Assembly: GCA_051883075.1 (NCBI GenBank)
Contig: JBJETA010000005.1
Coordinates: forward strand, 15,804-79,803
Origin: Aminipila sp051883075
GTDB lineage: Bacteria > Bacillota > Clostridia > Peptostreptococcales > Anaerovoracaceae
Length of the DNA: 64,000 nt
Direction of reading: 5' to 3'
Shown here: in pieces, positions 42,481 to 51,577 of the stretch
Position numbering within the stretch: the stretch's first letter is position 1
Layout: each line of letters begins with the position of its first letter
Position numbers and translations under genes: made by a program
Notes under the pieces: model-generated
Told to the model about the DNA's origin: nothing
The model's database searches: none
Seen by the model: the letters and a program-made list of their open reading frames with translations, nothing else

Positions 42481-44406
42481 TTAAATATCCAATGTAGCAT
42501 ATTTTGCATTTTCTTCGATAAATTTTCTTCTAGGCGCTACCTTTTCACCCATAAGAGTTGTAAAGATTTCATCTGCCGCAGCAGAGTCCTCCAGGGTAAT
42601 CTGGATTAATGTCCTGTTGTTATAGTCCATGGTTGTTTCCCACAGCTGGTTGAAGTCCATTTCTCCAAGACCCTTATATCTCTGGATATCCAGTTTGACC
42701 TGTTTACCGCTTTCCGCAAGTGAAGATATAAGCTTTTCCTGCTCTTTTTCACTGTAAGTATAGTAAACTTCTTTTCCTCGCTTTGTCTGGAAAAGAGGCG
42801 GCTGTGCCGCATATACATATCCGCCTTCAATAAGCGGTGTCATATATCTGTAGAAGAATGTTAGCAGCAATGTCCTGATATGTGCTCCGTCTACGTCGGC
42901 ATCGGTCATAATTATAATCTTGTGGTATCTCAGCTTTTCAATATTGAAATCCTGTCCGATACCGCATCCGAATGCCGTAATCATGTTCTTTATTTCATCT
43001 GAGTTTAAAATCTTTTCAAGTCTTGCCTTTTCTACATTTAAGATTTTACCTCTCAGAGGAAGAACAGCCTGTCTCTTTCTGTCTCTTCCCTGCTTTGCAC
43101 TTCCGCCCGCGGAGTCACCTTCGACAAGGAATATTTCTGAAAGTGAAGGATCCTTTTCTGAACAGTCAGCAAGCTTGCCGGGAAGTGAAATACTGTCAAG
43201 AGCACCTTTTCTTCTTGTTAAATCTCTCGCCTTTCTTGCTGCTTCTCTTGCTCTTGAAGCTCTTATACATTTATCAATGATGATTCTTGCTTCAGCAGGA
43301 TGTTCTTCAAGAAATGCTGTCAGATTTTCATTTGTTGAGCTTTCTACAAAGCCTCTCATTTCACTGTTTCCAAGCTTTGTCTTTGTCTGGCCTTCAAACT
43401 GCGGTTCTGTAAGCTTTACAGAAACAACTGCAGTAAGACCTTCTCTTACGTCTTCGCCTGTAAGTGCTTCTTCGCTTTCCTTCAGCAGCTTGTTCTTTCT
43501 TGCATAATCATTTATAACCTTTGTAAGGGCAGTCTTGAAGCCAACCATGTGTGTACCGCCTTCGGTAGTGTTAATATTGTTGGCATAAGACAGTATAACT
43601 TCGTTATATCTGTCTGTGTACTGCATAGCCACTTCAACTTCAAGATTTTCCTTTATCAGTTCAAAGTAAATAACCTCATCATGAATTGCTTCTTTGTTTT
43701 TGTTCTGATGAAGCACAAACTCCTTGATACCGCCTTCATAATGGAAAACTTCTTTCTTTTCCTGACCTTCTCTTTTGTCTTCAAGGGTAATCTTTATGCC
43801 TTTATTTAAGAATGCCATCTCTCTGAGTCTGTGTTCAAGAGTAGCATAATCATAGTTCACATCTTCAAAAATCTCAGGATCAGCCCAGAAGGTTGACTTT
43901 GAACCTGTATGTCTTGAATCACCTATAACAGTAAGGGGCATAGTTGTCTTTCCGCGGCTGTAAGTCTGCTTATAAATTTTTCCGTTTCTCTTGATTTCAA
44001 CCTCCATATTTGTTGAAAGAGCATTTACTACGGAAGCACCTACACCGTGAAGACCGCCGGATACTTTATATCCCCCGCCGCCGAACTTTCCGCCTGCATG
44101 CAGGACTGTATGAATAACTTCAACAGCCGGTATTCCAAGCTTAGGATGATTGTCTACAGGCATACCTCTTCCATCATCTTCTACTGTGATAGAATTGTCT
44201 GCGTTTATTGTAACATCAATCTTTTTGCAATATCCTGCAAGTGCTTCGTCCACGCTGTTGTCAACCACTTCGTAAACAAGGTGGTGAAGACCTCTCGGGC
44301 CTGTACTTCCGATGTACATACCCGGTCTTTTTCTTACAGCCTCAAGTCCTTCCAGAACCTGTATCTGGGCGGCATCATACTGCCCACTGTTAATTTCTGT
44401 ACTCAA
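42481..44406 (-). CDS. gyrB: DNA gyrase subunit B
   Basis: 641 residues. ATPase domain with EVVDNSVDEALAGYC and GVGASVVNALS, Toprim domain with FLVEGDSAGGSAKQGRDRKRQAVLPLRGKI and the DADVDGAHI metal site. The start is TTG 44406, supported by CAAAGGAG 8 bases upstream. Promoter at 44501-44529. It is cut off from recF by a three-gene AT-rich insertion. Confidence 0.98.
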   Translation of the reverse strand: MSTEINSGQYDAAQIQVLEGLEAVRKRPGMYIGSTGPRGLHHLVYEVVDNSVDEALAGYCKKIDVTINADNSITVEDDGRGMPVDNHPKLGIPAVEVIHTVLHAGGKFGGGGYKVSGGLHGVGASVVNALSTNMEVEIKRNGKIYKQTYSRGKTTMPLTVIGDSRHTGSKSTFWADPEIFEDVNYDYATLEHRLREMAFLNKGIKITLEDKREGQEKKEVFHYEGGIKEFVLHQNKNKEAIHDEVIYFELIKENLEVEVAMQYTDRYNEVILSYANNINTTEGGTHMVGFKTALTKVINDYARKNKLLKESEEALTGEDVREGLTAVVSVKLTEPQFEGQTKTKLGNSEMRGFVESSTNENLTAFLEEHPAEARIIIDKCIRASRAREAARKARDLTRRKGALDSISLPGKLADCSEKDPSLSEIFLVEGDSAGGSAKQGRDRKRQAVLPLRGKILNVEKARLEKILNSDEIKNMITAFGCGIGQDFNIEKLRYHKIIIMTDADVDGAHIRTLLLTFFYRYMTPLIEGGYVYAAQPPLFQTKRGKEVYYTYSEKEQEKLISSLAESGKQVKLDIQRYKGLGEMDFNQLWETTMDYNNRTLIQITLEDSAAADEIFTTLMGEKVAPRRKFIEENAKYATLDI

Positions 44407-44500
44407 TTTACTTTCTCCTTTGAATAATTTATGTAATGCAATATTTTTTCAATATTAGATAAACTGTGAATGATTATTTTCAGCATTTCACAACTATCAT

Positions 44501-44529
44501 ATTATACATTAAATTTTGCGTTTTTACAA
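44501..44529 (-). promoter_or_regulatory. Promoter of gyrB-gyrA
   Basis: On the minus strand TTGTAA (44529-44524), 17 bases, TATAAT (44506-44501), giving a leader of about 90 bases. Confidence 0.65.
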
Positions 44530-44564
44530 TATTTTTGCGTTTTAGAGTTTTTTATTAAAATTCA

Positions 44565-44600
44565 TCAAAAAACGCCTTAAATCGAAAATTTAGGGCGTTT
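44565..44600 (-). terminator. Terminator of the LysR gene
   Basis: AAACGCC-TTAAAT / ATTTAGGGCGTTT arms (44570-44582 and 44588-44600), followed on the minus strand by six T. Confidence 0.78.
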
Positions 44601-44643
44601 AATTAAGATTTTATTTCAAGGTTGTTATTCAATTATATATTTT

Positions 44644-45531
44644 TCAGCTTTTATTATAACTTTCTTTAGCGATTGAAATTAATCTCTTTGTTTTATTACT
44701 ATTATCATCCATATGCCATGCCGCCCCATAAGATACAACATCATCAGTTTCCAACGGAACAATATTTAAAGATTCATCTGCACTATAAATAAAATCAGGC
44801 ATGATTGCAATTCCTAGTCCGCATTTTGCCAATGTGCATCCGCTAAGCTGATTGTCTGAAAAAATTATAGGTGATAAAGGACAAGCCGTAATAATTTTCT
44901 TTTCCATTTGTTTCATTTCTTCAGGACAAAGAGTTGGATTAAGAAGAACCATTGTTTGTCCATTTAAGTCATCAAAAGTAATTTTATCTTTATTACTTAA
45001 TTTATTCTTATTGGGAACAACACATATAAAGTGTCCAACATATAATTCCTGATACTTTGCATTTAAAATATCTATAGTATTATTTTGAATAGTAAATAAA
45101 AAATCTACTTTTTTCTCAAAAAATAACGTATTTTTTTGTTTAAAATCTATCATTTTCAATTCAATTTTTGTATTTGGATATTCACACATAAATTTTTCAA
45201 TAATGCCAGCAAGATATCGTATTGCCAAATCATTATTCTCATAAGCAATTACATATTTAGAATCATATTTTTCTGCATATTTGCGTGCCTTGGCAATTCC
45301 TTGATTTATTGAAATAACTACCTCTTTCATATCTTCATAAAAAGACGCACCTGCACCTGTAAGTTCCACATTTCTTTTATTTCTCTTAAAAAGTTGAAAT
45401 CCTAATTCATTTTCTAATTGTTTTATTTTATTACTTATTGTTGGCTGTGTAAGAAACATTCTCTGTGCCGTAATTGAAAAATTCAACGTTTCTGCTAGAT
45501 CAATAAAGCATTCCAACTGTTTTATATCCAT
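44644..45531 (-). CDS. LysR family transcriptional regulator
   Basis: 295 residues: LysR HTH (residues 1-60, NFSITAQRMFLTQPTISNKIKQLENELGFQLFKRNKRNVELTGAG) and a periplasmic-binding-type effector domain. AAGGAAG precedes the ATG. Divergent from the NmrA-like gene, with a 137-base gap that should hold its operator. AT-rich codons (AAA, ATT, TTA) differ from gyrB and recF, suggesting acquisition together with the next two genes. Confidence 0.93.
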   Translation of the reverse strand: MDIKQLECFIDLAETLNFSITAQRMFLTQPTISNKIKQLENELGFQLFKRNKRNVELTGAGASFYEDMKEVVISINQGIAKARKYAEKYDSKYVIAYENNDLAIRYLAGIIEKFMCEYPNTKIELKMIDFKQKNTLFFEKKVDFLFTIQNNTIDILNAKYQELYVGHFICVVPNKNKLSNKDKITFDDLNGQTMVLLNPTLCPEEMKQMEKKIITACPLSPIIFSDNQLSGCTLAKCGLGIAIMPDFIYSADESLNIVPLETDDVVSYGAAWHMDDNSNKTKRLISIAKESYNKS

Positions 45532-45620
45532 TTAATTTCTTCCTTCTTATAAAATTTGTGAATATATTATATCATATTTCTATTTCACTTTTATTTTTAT
45601 TATCGTTAAAATTAAAACAA

Positions 45621-45630
45621 GTTAGCTAAC
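45621..45630. promoter_or_regulatory. Candidate LysR operator palindrome
   Basis: GTTAGCTAAC, a perfect 10-bp dyad in the divergent LysR/NmrA gap, 38 bases before the NmrA-like start. Only position supports it. Confidence 0.35.
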
Positions 45631-45668
45631 AAAAAATTATAAATATTAAAAATATTATGGAGGGTTTT

Positions 45669-46628
45669 ATGAAATATATTGTAACAGGCTGTGATGGCCA
45701 GCTTGGCGGAAGAGTTGCAAATAATATGCTTAATGAAGTATCTGGCGAAAATCTTATTTTTACATGTCCTTTCTTAGACCGCTTATCAAAAGAAAAAAGA
45801 GAATATTGGGAGTCAAAAGGAGTTAGTGTTCGTCAGGCAAATTATGATGATATCAATGAAATGGTAGAAGCATTTAAAGGTGGAGATAGAATTTACTTTG
45901 TTTCCAGTATAATAAATGGACCTCATAGAGTAGAACAGCATAAAAATGTAATTGATGCCTGTAAAAAGGCAGGTGTAAGCCATATTACATATACTTCTTT
46001 TTTCGGTGCTAATCGTGAAGGATACCATCAATATGTGTTAGAAGATCATAAACCAACTGAGGCTTATCTAAAAGCTTCAGGAGTAGAATATAACATTATG
46101 CGAAATAATCTTTATATGGAAAATTATCTTACAGTTTCAGTTATTTTAGCAATGTTAAGTAATAATGTATGGGGTACAAATGCTCGTGAAGGTAAAGCCA
46201 CATATATAGCTAAAGATGATAGTGCTGCTTGTGCTACAGCGCTTCTTTTAGGCAAAGGAGAACCTAATAAAGATTATGATCTGACAAGTTTAACTCCAAT
46301 TAGTCAAAGAGAAATTTGTGAAATGATTTCAAAAAAATCAGGTATCGATTTTAAATTTGTTCCAATGGATGATGATGAATTTCGTTTGTATTTAGAAGCT
46401 TTGCACATTCCAACAACAACAGATGGAGATAAATCTCTTTCACCTGTACCTTTCTGCACATTGGATATGGTTACAAATGAAGGAGGTATTGCAAGCGGTC
46501 AAATGGGCGTTGTTTCTCATGATGTTGAAAAACTTATTGGAAGAAAACCATTAGAAATTACTGATCTTTTAGATAAATACAGTTATGTATGGGAAGAAAA
46601 GCTTACAAGTTTAAGGCAGCTTCGATAA
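45669..46628 (+). CDS. NmrA-like NAD(P)-binding SDR family protein
   Basis: The start is ATG 45669 (MKYIVTGCDGQLGGRV), with GGAGGG 4 bases upstream. 319 residues: TGCDGQLGG nucleotide loop, YFVSSIIN, HITYTSFFGAN and NNLYMENYL, the layout of atypical SDRs such as NAD(P)H:quinone oxidoreductase 2 / NmrA. Typical role: redox sensing or quinone reduction. Divergent from a LysR gene, a common arrangement for such oxidoreductases. Confidence 0.82.
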   Translation: MKYIVTGCDGQLGGRVANNMLNEVSGENLIFTCPFLDRLSKEKREYWESKGVSVRQANYDDINEMVEAFKGGDRIYFVSSIINGPHRVEQHKNVIDACKKAGVSHITYTSFFGANREGYHQYVLEDHKPTEAYLKASGVEYNIMRNNLYMENYLTVSVILAMLSNNVWGTNAREGKATYIAKDDSAACATALLLGKGEPNKDYDLTSLTPISQREICEMISKKSGIDFKFVPMDDDEFRLYLEALHIPTTTDGDKSLSPVPFCTLDMVTNEGGIASGQMGVVSHDVEKLIGRKPLEITDLLDKYSYVWEEKLTSLRQLR

Positions 46629-46648
46629 AATTACCGGGAGAATTATTT

Positions 46649-47095
46649 ATGATTGAAAAAAAATATTATAGTATCATTGTAAATTTTTGGTTTTCTCTTT
46701 TTAATGGAATTTCCGTATCTGCCACTATGATTTATTTAAAAACAGGGATGCTTATTATATTTCCATTGATTATTTCTTCTTTAGAAGCATTCGTTATCAG
46801 CTTTATTACAGGGTTAGTTATACCTGCCGCACCTTTTGGAGCAATGATAGCAGGAAACAAACTTAATTTTAAACCTGGAAGTTTTAAATATATTCTAATT
46901 TCCAACATTCCAGTATGTTTCACAATGGCATTCATTTTATCACTTGCTTTTGCTATAATTAATGTTGGATTAAAAAATGAATTTATTACAGAATGGTTTA
47001 GCAGTATACCAATTGCATTTATTGCCTCATATATCACGTCAGTTCTGCTAACTCCTTTAGTTTTAAAACTTTCAGATTTATTAGTAAAAAAGTAA
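46649..47095 (+). CDS. Small four-helix membrane protein (DUF2798-like)
   Basis: The start is ATG 46649 (MIEKKYYSIIVNFWF), with GGGAG 7 bases upstream. 148 residues, four hydrophobic helices (IIVNFWFSLFNGISVSATMIYL, FVISFITGLVIPAAPFGAMIAG, ISNIPVCFTMAFILSLAFAIINVG, IPIAFIASYITSVLLTPLVL). It resembles DUF2798 proteins; function unknown. It follows the NmrA-like gene by 20 bases and probably shares its transcript. Confidence 0.7.
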   Translation: MIEKKYYSIIVNFWFSLFNGISVSATMIYLKTGMLIIFPLIISSLEAFVISFITGLVIPAAPFGAMIAGNKLNFKPGSFKYILISNIPVCFTMAFILSLAFAIINVGLKNEFITEWFSSIPIAFIASYITSVLLTPLVLKLSDLLVKK

Positions 47096-47157
47096 ATATT
47101 TTTATTAATAATAAGCCATAAGATTTTCTCTCTAATAAAATTTGTAAATGTACTCTT

Positions 47158-47201
47158 AAATAAAATACCCGGTTTTGTTAACAAAACCGGGTATTTTATT
47201 T
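47158..47201. terminator. Perfect bidirectional terminator between the acquired genes and recF
   Basis: Two perfect 22-bp arms (47158-47179 and 47180-47201) meeting at GTTAAC, with AATAAAAT/ATTTTATT ends giving T-rich tails on both strands. Located between convergent genes. Confidence 0.82.
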
Positions 47202-47205
47202 ACAT

Positions 47206-48297
47206 TTAAACTTCAATTTTTCCATTACTAACAAAAAAAGTTTTTCCCTGTGGAAGAGTCTGCTTCACTCTTTCCGACAGTTCGGCAGATGTTATAAAAA
47301 GCTGTATGTCCGAAAGTGAGTTAATCAGATAGTTCTGCCTTTCCTCATCAAGTTCAGATAAAACATCGTCTAAAAGCAATATACAATCCTCATCTGTTTC
47401 TTCTTTTATGAGCATGATTTCCGCAAGTTTCAGAGAAAGCGCCGCTGTTCTCTGCTGGCCCTGGGAACCGTATTTTCTTATATCTATACCGTTTACTGTT
47501 ATTTTTAAATCATCACGGTGTATTCCTGAAGTTGTAGTTCTTCTTGTCAGATCTTTTTCTATATTTGATTTTATTTTTTCATCAAATATTTCCTTCTGCT
47601 CATCAAGAGTTTTCATAACGGGAATATTTGCTTCATACTGAATCTGAAGCTTTTCTTTGCCATTTGTTATACCGCTGTGTATTTCCCTGCTTATCCTGTT
47701 CAGCTTTTTTATAAACTCATCTCTTTGCAAAATAATTCTTGAGCCGTATTCAACCAGTTCGGCATCCCATACTTCAAGCAGTGACATCTTTGGAGAAAGC
47801 TCTTTAAGCATGGCATTTCTCTGCAGCAAAACCTTTTTATATCTCGTAAGATTGTTGAAATATACAGGTTTTATCTGACTAAGCTCCCTGTCTACAAATC
47901 TTCTTCTTTTTTCCGGTTCTTCTTTTACTATCTTTAAATCTTCAGGTGAAAAAACAACTATATAAACATGCTCAAGAAGCTCTGAAATCTTTTTTATTTT
48001 TCTTCCGTTCAGTTTAACCGCCTTGCTTTCTTTGCTTACGGCCATTTCCACGGATATTTCCTCATTTTTCTTTTCAGCTTCAACCTTTATTCTGAAAAAT
48101 TTACTTCCGAATCTTATCATCTCAGTATCATTTGAGGTCCGGAAAGATTTTCCGAGAGAAGACAGATATATTGCTTCTATCAGATTTGTTTTTCCCTGGG
48201 CATTGTTTCCAAGCACCAGATTTACATTTGGATGAAAATCAATATTAAGTTTTTCATAGTTTCTGAAATCCTGAAGTTCCAAACTTTTTATATACAT
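47206..48297 (-). CDS. recF: RecF DNA repair/replication protein
   Basis: SMC-like ATPase acting in gap repair with RecO/RecR. 363 residues: Walker A LGNNAQGKTNLIEAI, signature YGSQGQQRTAALSLKLAE, Walker B CILLLDDVLSELDE. It begins 2 bases after the dnaN stop. The small S4-domain gene (yaaA/rlbA) that sits between dnaN and recF in many Bacillota is absent. Confidence 0.97.
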   Translation of the reverse strand: MYIKSLELQDFRNYEKLNIDFHPNVNLVLGNNAQGKTNLIEAIYLSSLGKSFRTSNDTEMIRFGSKFFRIKVEAEKKNEEISVEMAVSKESKAVKLNGRKIKKISELLEHVYIVVFSPEDLKIVKEEPEKRRRFVDRELSQIKPVYFNNLTRYKKVLLQRNAMLKELSPKMSLLEVWDAELVEYGSRIILQRDEFIKKLNRISREIHSGITNGKEKLQIQYEANIPVMKTLDEQKEIFDEKIKSNIEKDLTRRTTTSGIHRDDLKITVNGIDIRKYGSQGQQRTAALSLKLAEIMLIKEETDEDCILLLDDVLSELDEERQNYLINSLSDIQLFITSAELSERVKQTLPQGKTFFVSNGKIEV

Positions 48298-48299
48298 TT

Positions 48300-49406
48300 T
48301 TAATTTCCAGACAAACGAACAGGAAGAATCAGATAAACAAACTGATTTCCCTCAATTGGTTTCACCAGACAAGGACTAACACTGCTGTTAAGTTCAAGTC
48401 TTATACTTTCATCATCTATAACCTTCAAAACATCAATCATGTATTTTGAATTAAAGCCTATATCAAGACCGGGACCCTCTGTTGAAATCATGACATTTTC
48501 AAGAACATTACCTTCTTCTGAACGTGATGTTATGTTCATATTGTTTTCACTTATTGAAAGCTTTACAAGGTTATTTTTTCCTTCTTTTGCGAAAAGTGAA
48601 GCTCTTTCAATACTTTCAAGAAGATCCCCCCTGTTTATTATGACAGTTGTCTGGCTTTCCTTCGGGATAATGTCCTTATATTTGATAAATTCGCCTTCCA
48701 TCAGCCTTAACACAATTCTTGTTCCTTCCAGAACAAGAACAGCTTTTTTACTGTCGAGTATAAAGCCTACTTCTTCGTCATCGACTTCTGATATGATTTT
48801 GCTTATTTCTCCAAGTATTTTAGAATTTATTATTATTTTCTTTTCTTCGGAATTTTTCATTTCTTCTCTTGCAACAGCCATTCTGAAGCCGTCAAGAGCT
48901 ACCATGTTCATGGTATTTTCTTCAAGTTCAAGAAGAACACCGACAATTACTCCCTTTGATTCATCCAAGCTTGCTGCAAATGATGTTTTTCCTATCATTT
49001 CCTTGAAAATCTCCCTGTTAAGCACAAGCTTGCTTTTTTCTTCTATGTCTCCAATGTTAGGAAACTCATCTGAAGGGAAGCATACTATATTAAACTGTGA
49101 AGATGAACATTCTATGGTTATGTTATTTTCATCCTGAAGCTCCATAGTTATATCTTCGTTTGGAAGTTTTCTTATGATTTCTCCGAACAGCTTGGCCATA
49201 ACAACTGTTTCACCTTCTTCTGATACATAAGCATCAATCTTTTTTTCTATGCTTAAATCAAGATCTGAAGATGTAAGTACCAGCTGATTGTTTTCCGCTT
49301 TCAGTAAAATACCTTTCAGAATAGGAATTGTAGTTCTGTTTGTTACAGCTTTTGAAACTGTATTTATAGCTTTAGCTAAAACCTGTTGATTGCATGTAAA
49401 TTTCAT
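48300..49406 (-). CDS. dnaN: DNA polymerase III beta subunit (sliding clamp)
   Basis: 368 residues forming three clamp domains, starting MKFTCNQQVLAKAINTVSKAVTNRTTIPILKGILLKAE and ending FVYLILPVRL, both diagnostic of the beta clamp. AAAGGAG precedes the ATG. Downstream of dnaA in the classical dnaA-dnaN-recF order. Confidence 0.98.
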   Translation of the reverse strand: MKFTCNQQVLAKAINTVSKAVTNRTTIPILKGILLKAENNQLVLTSSDLDLSIEKKIDAYVSEEGETVVMAKLFGEIIRKLPNEDITMELQDENNITIECSSSQFNIVCFPSDEFPNIGDIEEKSKLVLNREIFKEMIGKTSFAASLDESKGVIVGVLLELEENTMNMVALDGFRMAVAREEMKNSEEKKIIINSKILGEISKIISEVDDEEVGFILDSKKAVLVLEGTRIVLRLMEGEFIKYKDIIPKESQTTVIINRGDLLESIERASLFAKEGKNNLVKLSISENNMNITSRSEEGNVLENVMISTEGPGLDIGFNSKYMIDVLKVIDDESIRLELNSSVSPCLVKPIEGNQFVYLILPVRLSGN

Positions 49407-49579
49407 ACGCCGGCTCCTTTATTCTTTTTAATATATTTATAGTAGTATTAGTAGTAAGGGCTGTGGATTTGTTGAAAACCACTTTGATCGCTTAAAATTC
49501 AAACGTTTCTGTCTGTGGATTATTTGTTGATAACTTGTTATTTTTTTGAAACACAGATGTGAATTTTTGTGTATAAATT
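49407..49579. other. dnaA-dnaN spacer with DnaA-box-like sites
   Basis: Three near-matches to TGTGGATAA (the reverse complement of the DnaA box), all in the same orientation: TGTGGATTT at 49462, TGTGGATTA at 49514 and TGTTGATAA at 49525. In Bacillus a second DnaA-box cluster lies here and loops with the one upstream of dnaA. Confidence 0.5.
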
Positions 49580-50971
49580 TTATAGCCTGCATTGATTTAT
49601 ACTTCGTTGTATTGCTTCAACTGTTTCTTTAACCGATTCATTCATTTTTATCTCTGCAGCAATTTTTTCGCAGCCGTGCATTACCGTGGTATGATCTCTT
49701 TTTCCAAAAGCTTCTCCAATCTTAGGCAGAGAAAGATCTGTCATTTCACGACAGAGATACATAGCTATCTGACGAGGAAATGCAAGAGCTCTTGTTCTCT
49801 TTGATGATTCTATGTCAGCAACTTTTATATCAAAGTGTTTGCACACATATTTTTTTATTACTTCAGAATTTATGATTACATCAGTATTCGAGATAATGTC
49901 CTTTAATACTTCCTTTGCAAGGGAAATATTTATAGGTCTGTTCATCAGGTTTGAAAAAGTTATTACTCTTGTAAATGCACCTTCAAGTTCTCTGATGTTT
50001 GATTTAATCTTTCCTGCTATCAGAGCTATGACTTCCATAAGATTGTCATCTACGGCAATGTTTTCAAGCTCAGCCTTTTTTATAAGTATTGCAACTCTGT
50101 TCTCATAATCGGCAGGCTGTATGTCTGCTATCATGTTCCACTGGAATCTTGATCTTAATCTTTCCTCAATATTTAAAAGCTTTGCCGGAGGTCTGTCACT
50201 TGATATGATAATCTGCTTATTTGATTCGTACAGCGTGTTGAAGGTATGGAAAAATTCTTCCTGTGTACTGTCCTTTCCTTCAATAAACTGTATATCGTCT
50301 ATAAGCAGAACATCTATGTTTCTGTATTTGTTCCTGAATTCAATGGTTTTTCTGTCACTTATGGCTTTGATAAGCTCATTTGTAAACATTTCAGATGAAA
50401 CATACAAAACCTTCAGCTGCGGATAATTTACTAGTATGTATTGTCCTATGGCATGCATAAGATGTGTTTTTCCAAGTCCGGAGCCTCCGTATAGGAAAAG
50501 AGGATTGTATGAATCTGATGGATTTGCAGCAATACATGAAGGTGATTCTGCAACTGCAAGTGAAGCTGCATGTGCGTACATGTTGTTGCTTCCTACTACG
50601 AACGAATCAAAGTTGTATCTTGGATTGAAATAGTATTCATCGGGAAAACGCTTTACAAATGAATCGTCATACTGATCTGTTTTTTTGTTATGCTTTTTTG
50701 GCACTGATCTTTCAGCTATATCATTGTCTGTTATTTCAATTTTATATTCTTTTCCAAATGCTACTGCTACGGCATTTTTCAGAACAGGTAAATATCTTCC
50801 TGTAAGAAGTCCTAAAGCCATTGGATTTGTGTGCTTCAGATAAAGTATATTGTTTTCTTCATCTATTTTTAAAGGTGATATCGGTAAAAACCATGTTTTA
50901 TAACTTACCTCAGTAAGGTCAGGTTCTAAAAGCTCCAGGGTTTTTTCCCATTTTTCTTTAAGATTGTCCAT
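49580..50971 (-). CDS. dnaA: Chromosomal replication initiator DnaA
   Basis: The start is ATG 50971 (MDNLKEKWEKTLELLEPDL), with AAGGATG 8 bases upstream; an ATG at 50995 has no ribosome site. 463 residues: domain I, AAA+ motor with GGSGLGKTHLMHAIG (Walker A), VLLIDDIQF (Walker B) and a C-terminal HTH ending RQIAMYLCREMTDLSLPKIGEAFGKRDHTTVMHGCEKI. Reads away from oriC at 51.0-51.25 kb. Confidence 0.98.
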   Translation of the reverse strand: MDNLKEKWEKTLELLEPDLTEVSYKTWFLPISPLKIDEENNILYLKHTNPMALGLLTGRYLPVLKNAVAVAFGKEYKIEITDNDIAERSVPKKHNKKTDQYDDSFVKRFPDEYYFNPRYNFDSFVVGSNNMYAHAASLAVAESPSCIAANPSDSYNPLFLYGGSGLGKTHLMHAIGQYILVNYPQLKVLYVSSEMFTNELIKAISDRKTIEFRNKYRNIDVLLIDDIQFIEGKDSTQEEFFHTFNTLYESNKQIIISSDRPPAKLLNIEERLRSRFQWNMIADIQPADYENRVAILIKKAELENIAVDDNLMEVIALIAGKIKSNIRELEGAFTRVITFSNLMNRPINISLAKEVLKDIISNTDVIINSEVIKKYVCKHFDIKVADIESSKRTRALAFPRQIAMYLCREMTDLSLPKIGEAFGKRDHTTVMHGCEKIAAEIKMNESVKETVEAIQRSINQCRL

Positions 50972-50995
50972 TTTTTTTACATCCTTATTTATCAT

Positions 50996-51246
50996 ATAAA
51001 ATTTCGTATGAATTTAAAAAAATTATATCAACATAAATATAATATCAAGTAAGTTATCCACAGGCAATAGGCAAAAAAATTTACTTTAATAGTTTTATAT
51101 AATAAAGTTATCCACATATAGTGGATAAAATTGTGCATACTTTCAACTTTTTTAACTATATATAGTTTTTTTGAAAAGTTTCTCTATGTAAAATTAAAAA
51201 ATATATTTTTTTAAAGCCATATATCTTTGTAAAAAAAATTAAAACA
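50996..51246. other. oriC: Chromosomal origin oriC
   Basis: The gap between dnaA and the rpmH promoter. Perfect DnaA boxes TTATCCACA occur at 51054-51062 and 51108-51116 (+ strand), with a near-consensus TTATCCACT inverted at 51120-51128. They are followed by a strongly AT-rich tract (51130-51245, e.g. TTTTTTAACTATATATAG) able to unwind. Confidence 0.88.
51022..51048 (-). promoter_or_regulatory. Possible dnaA promoter
   Basis: On the minus strand TGATATAAT (-10 at 51027-51022, extended) with TTGATA (51048-51043) only 15 bases upstream. The nearest DnaA box is 6 bases beyond, consistent with autoregulation. Confidence 0.45.
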
Positions 51247-51275
51247 TTGACATTGAAAAATGCAGATTGTATAAT
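51247..51275 (+). promoter_or_regulatory. Strong promoter of the rpmH operon
   Basis: Consensus TTGACA (51247-51252), 17 bases, TATAAT (51270-51275), followed by a ~100-base leader with a GGTGC/GCACC hairpin near 51320-51343. Confidence 0.9.
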
Positions 51276-51381
51276 GATATGGCATGTAAATCGAGTGTAA
51301 GATTTCATGTATGTTTAAAGGTGCGTTGAAATTTAGATGCACCCAACCGAATTATTTAATTAAGCAAGGAGGTGTTTAAAG

Positions 51382-51516
51382 ATGAAGCAGACTTATCAGC
51401 CAAAGAAGAGACAGAGATCCAAGGAACATGGATTCAGAAAAAGAATGAGCACAAAGAACGGTAGAAATGTATTGAAGAGAAGAAGAGCAAGAGGCAGAAA
51501 GAAGCTGACAGCATAG
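51382..51516 (+). CDS. rpmH: 50S ribosomal protein L34
   Basis: 44 codons: it starts MKQTYQPKKRQRSK and ends RARGRKKLTA, with the usual HGFRKRM block in the middle. AAGGAGGTG lies 8 bases before the ATG. Too short for many gene callers. First gene right of oriC, as in most bacteria. Confidence 0.98.
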   Translation: MKQTYQPKKRQRSKEHGFRKRMSTKNGRNVLKRRRARGRKKLTA

Positions 51517-51543
51517 AGACCGCAGATGTGGTCTTTTTGTTTT
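51517..51543 (+). terminator. Attenuating hairpin between rpmH and rnpA
   Basis: AGACC (51517-51521) pairs with GGTCT (51530-51534), then TTTTTGTTTT. The short stem suggests partial read-through, keeping L34 more abundant than the downstream products. Confidence 0.6.
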
Positions 51544-51577
51544 AAAAGACTTCGTATAAACTCTTGTAGGTGATGTA

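Noticed and set aside
47158..47201. Insertion-sequence terminal repeat
   Set aside because: It is one continuous palindrome between convergent genes with T-rich tails and no transposase; a terminator explains it.
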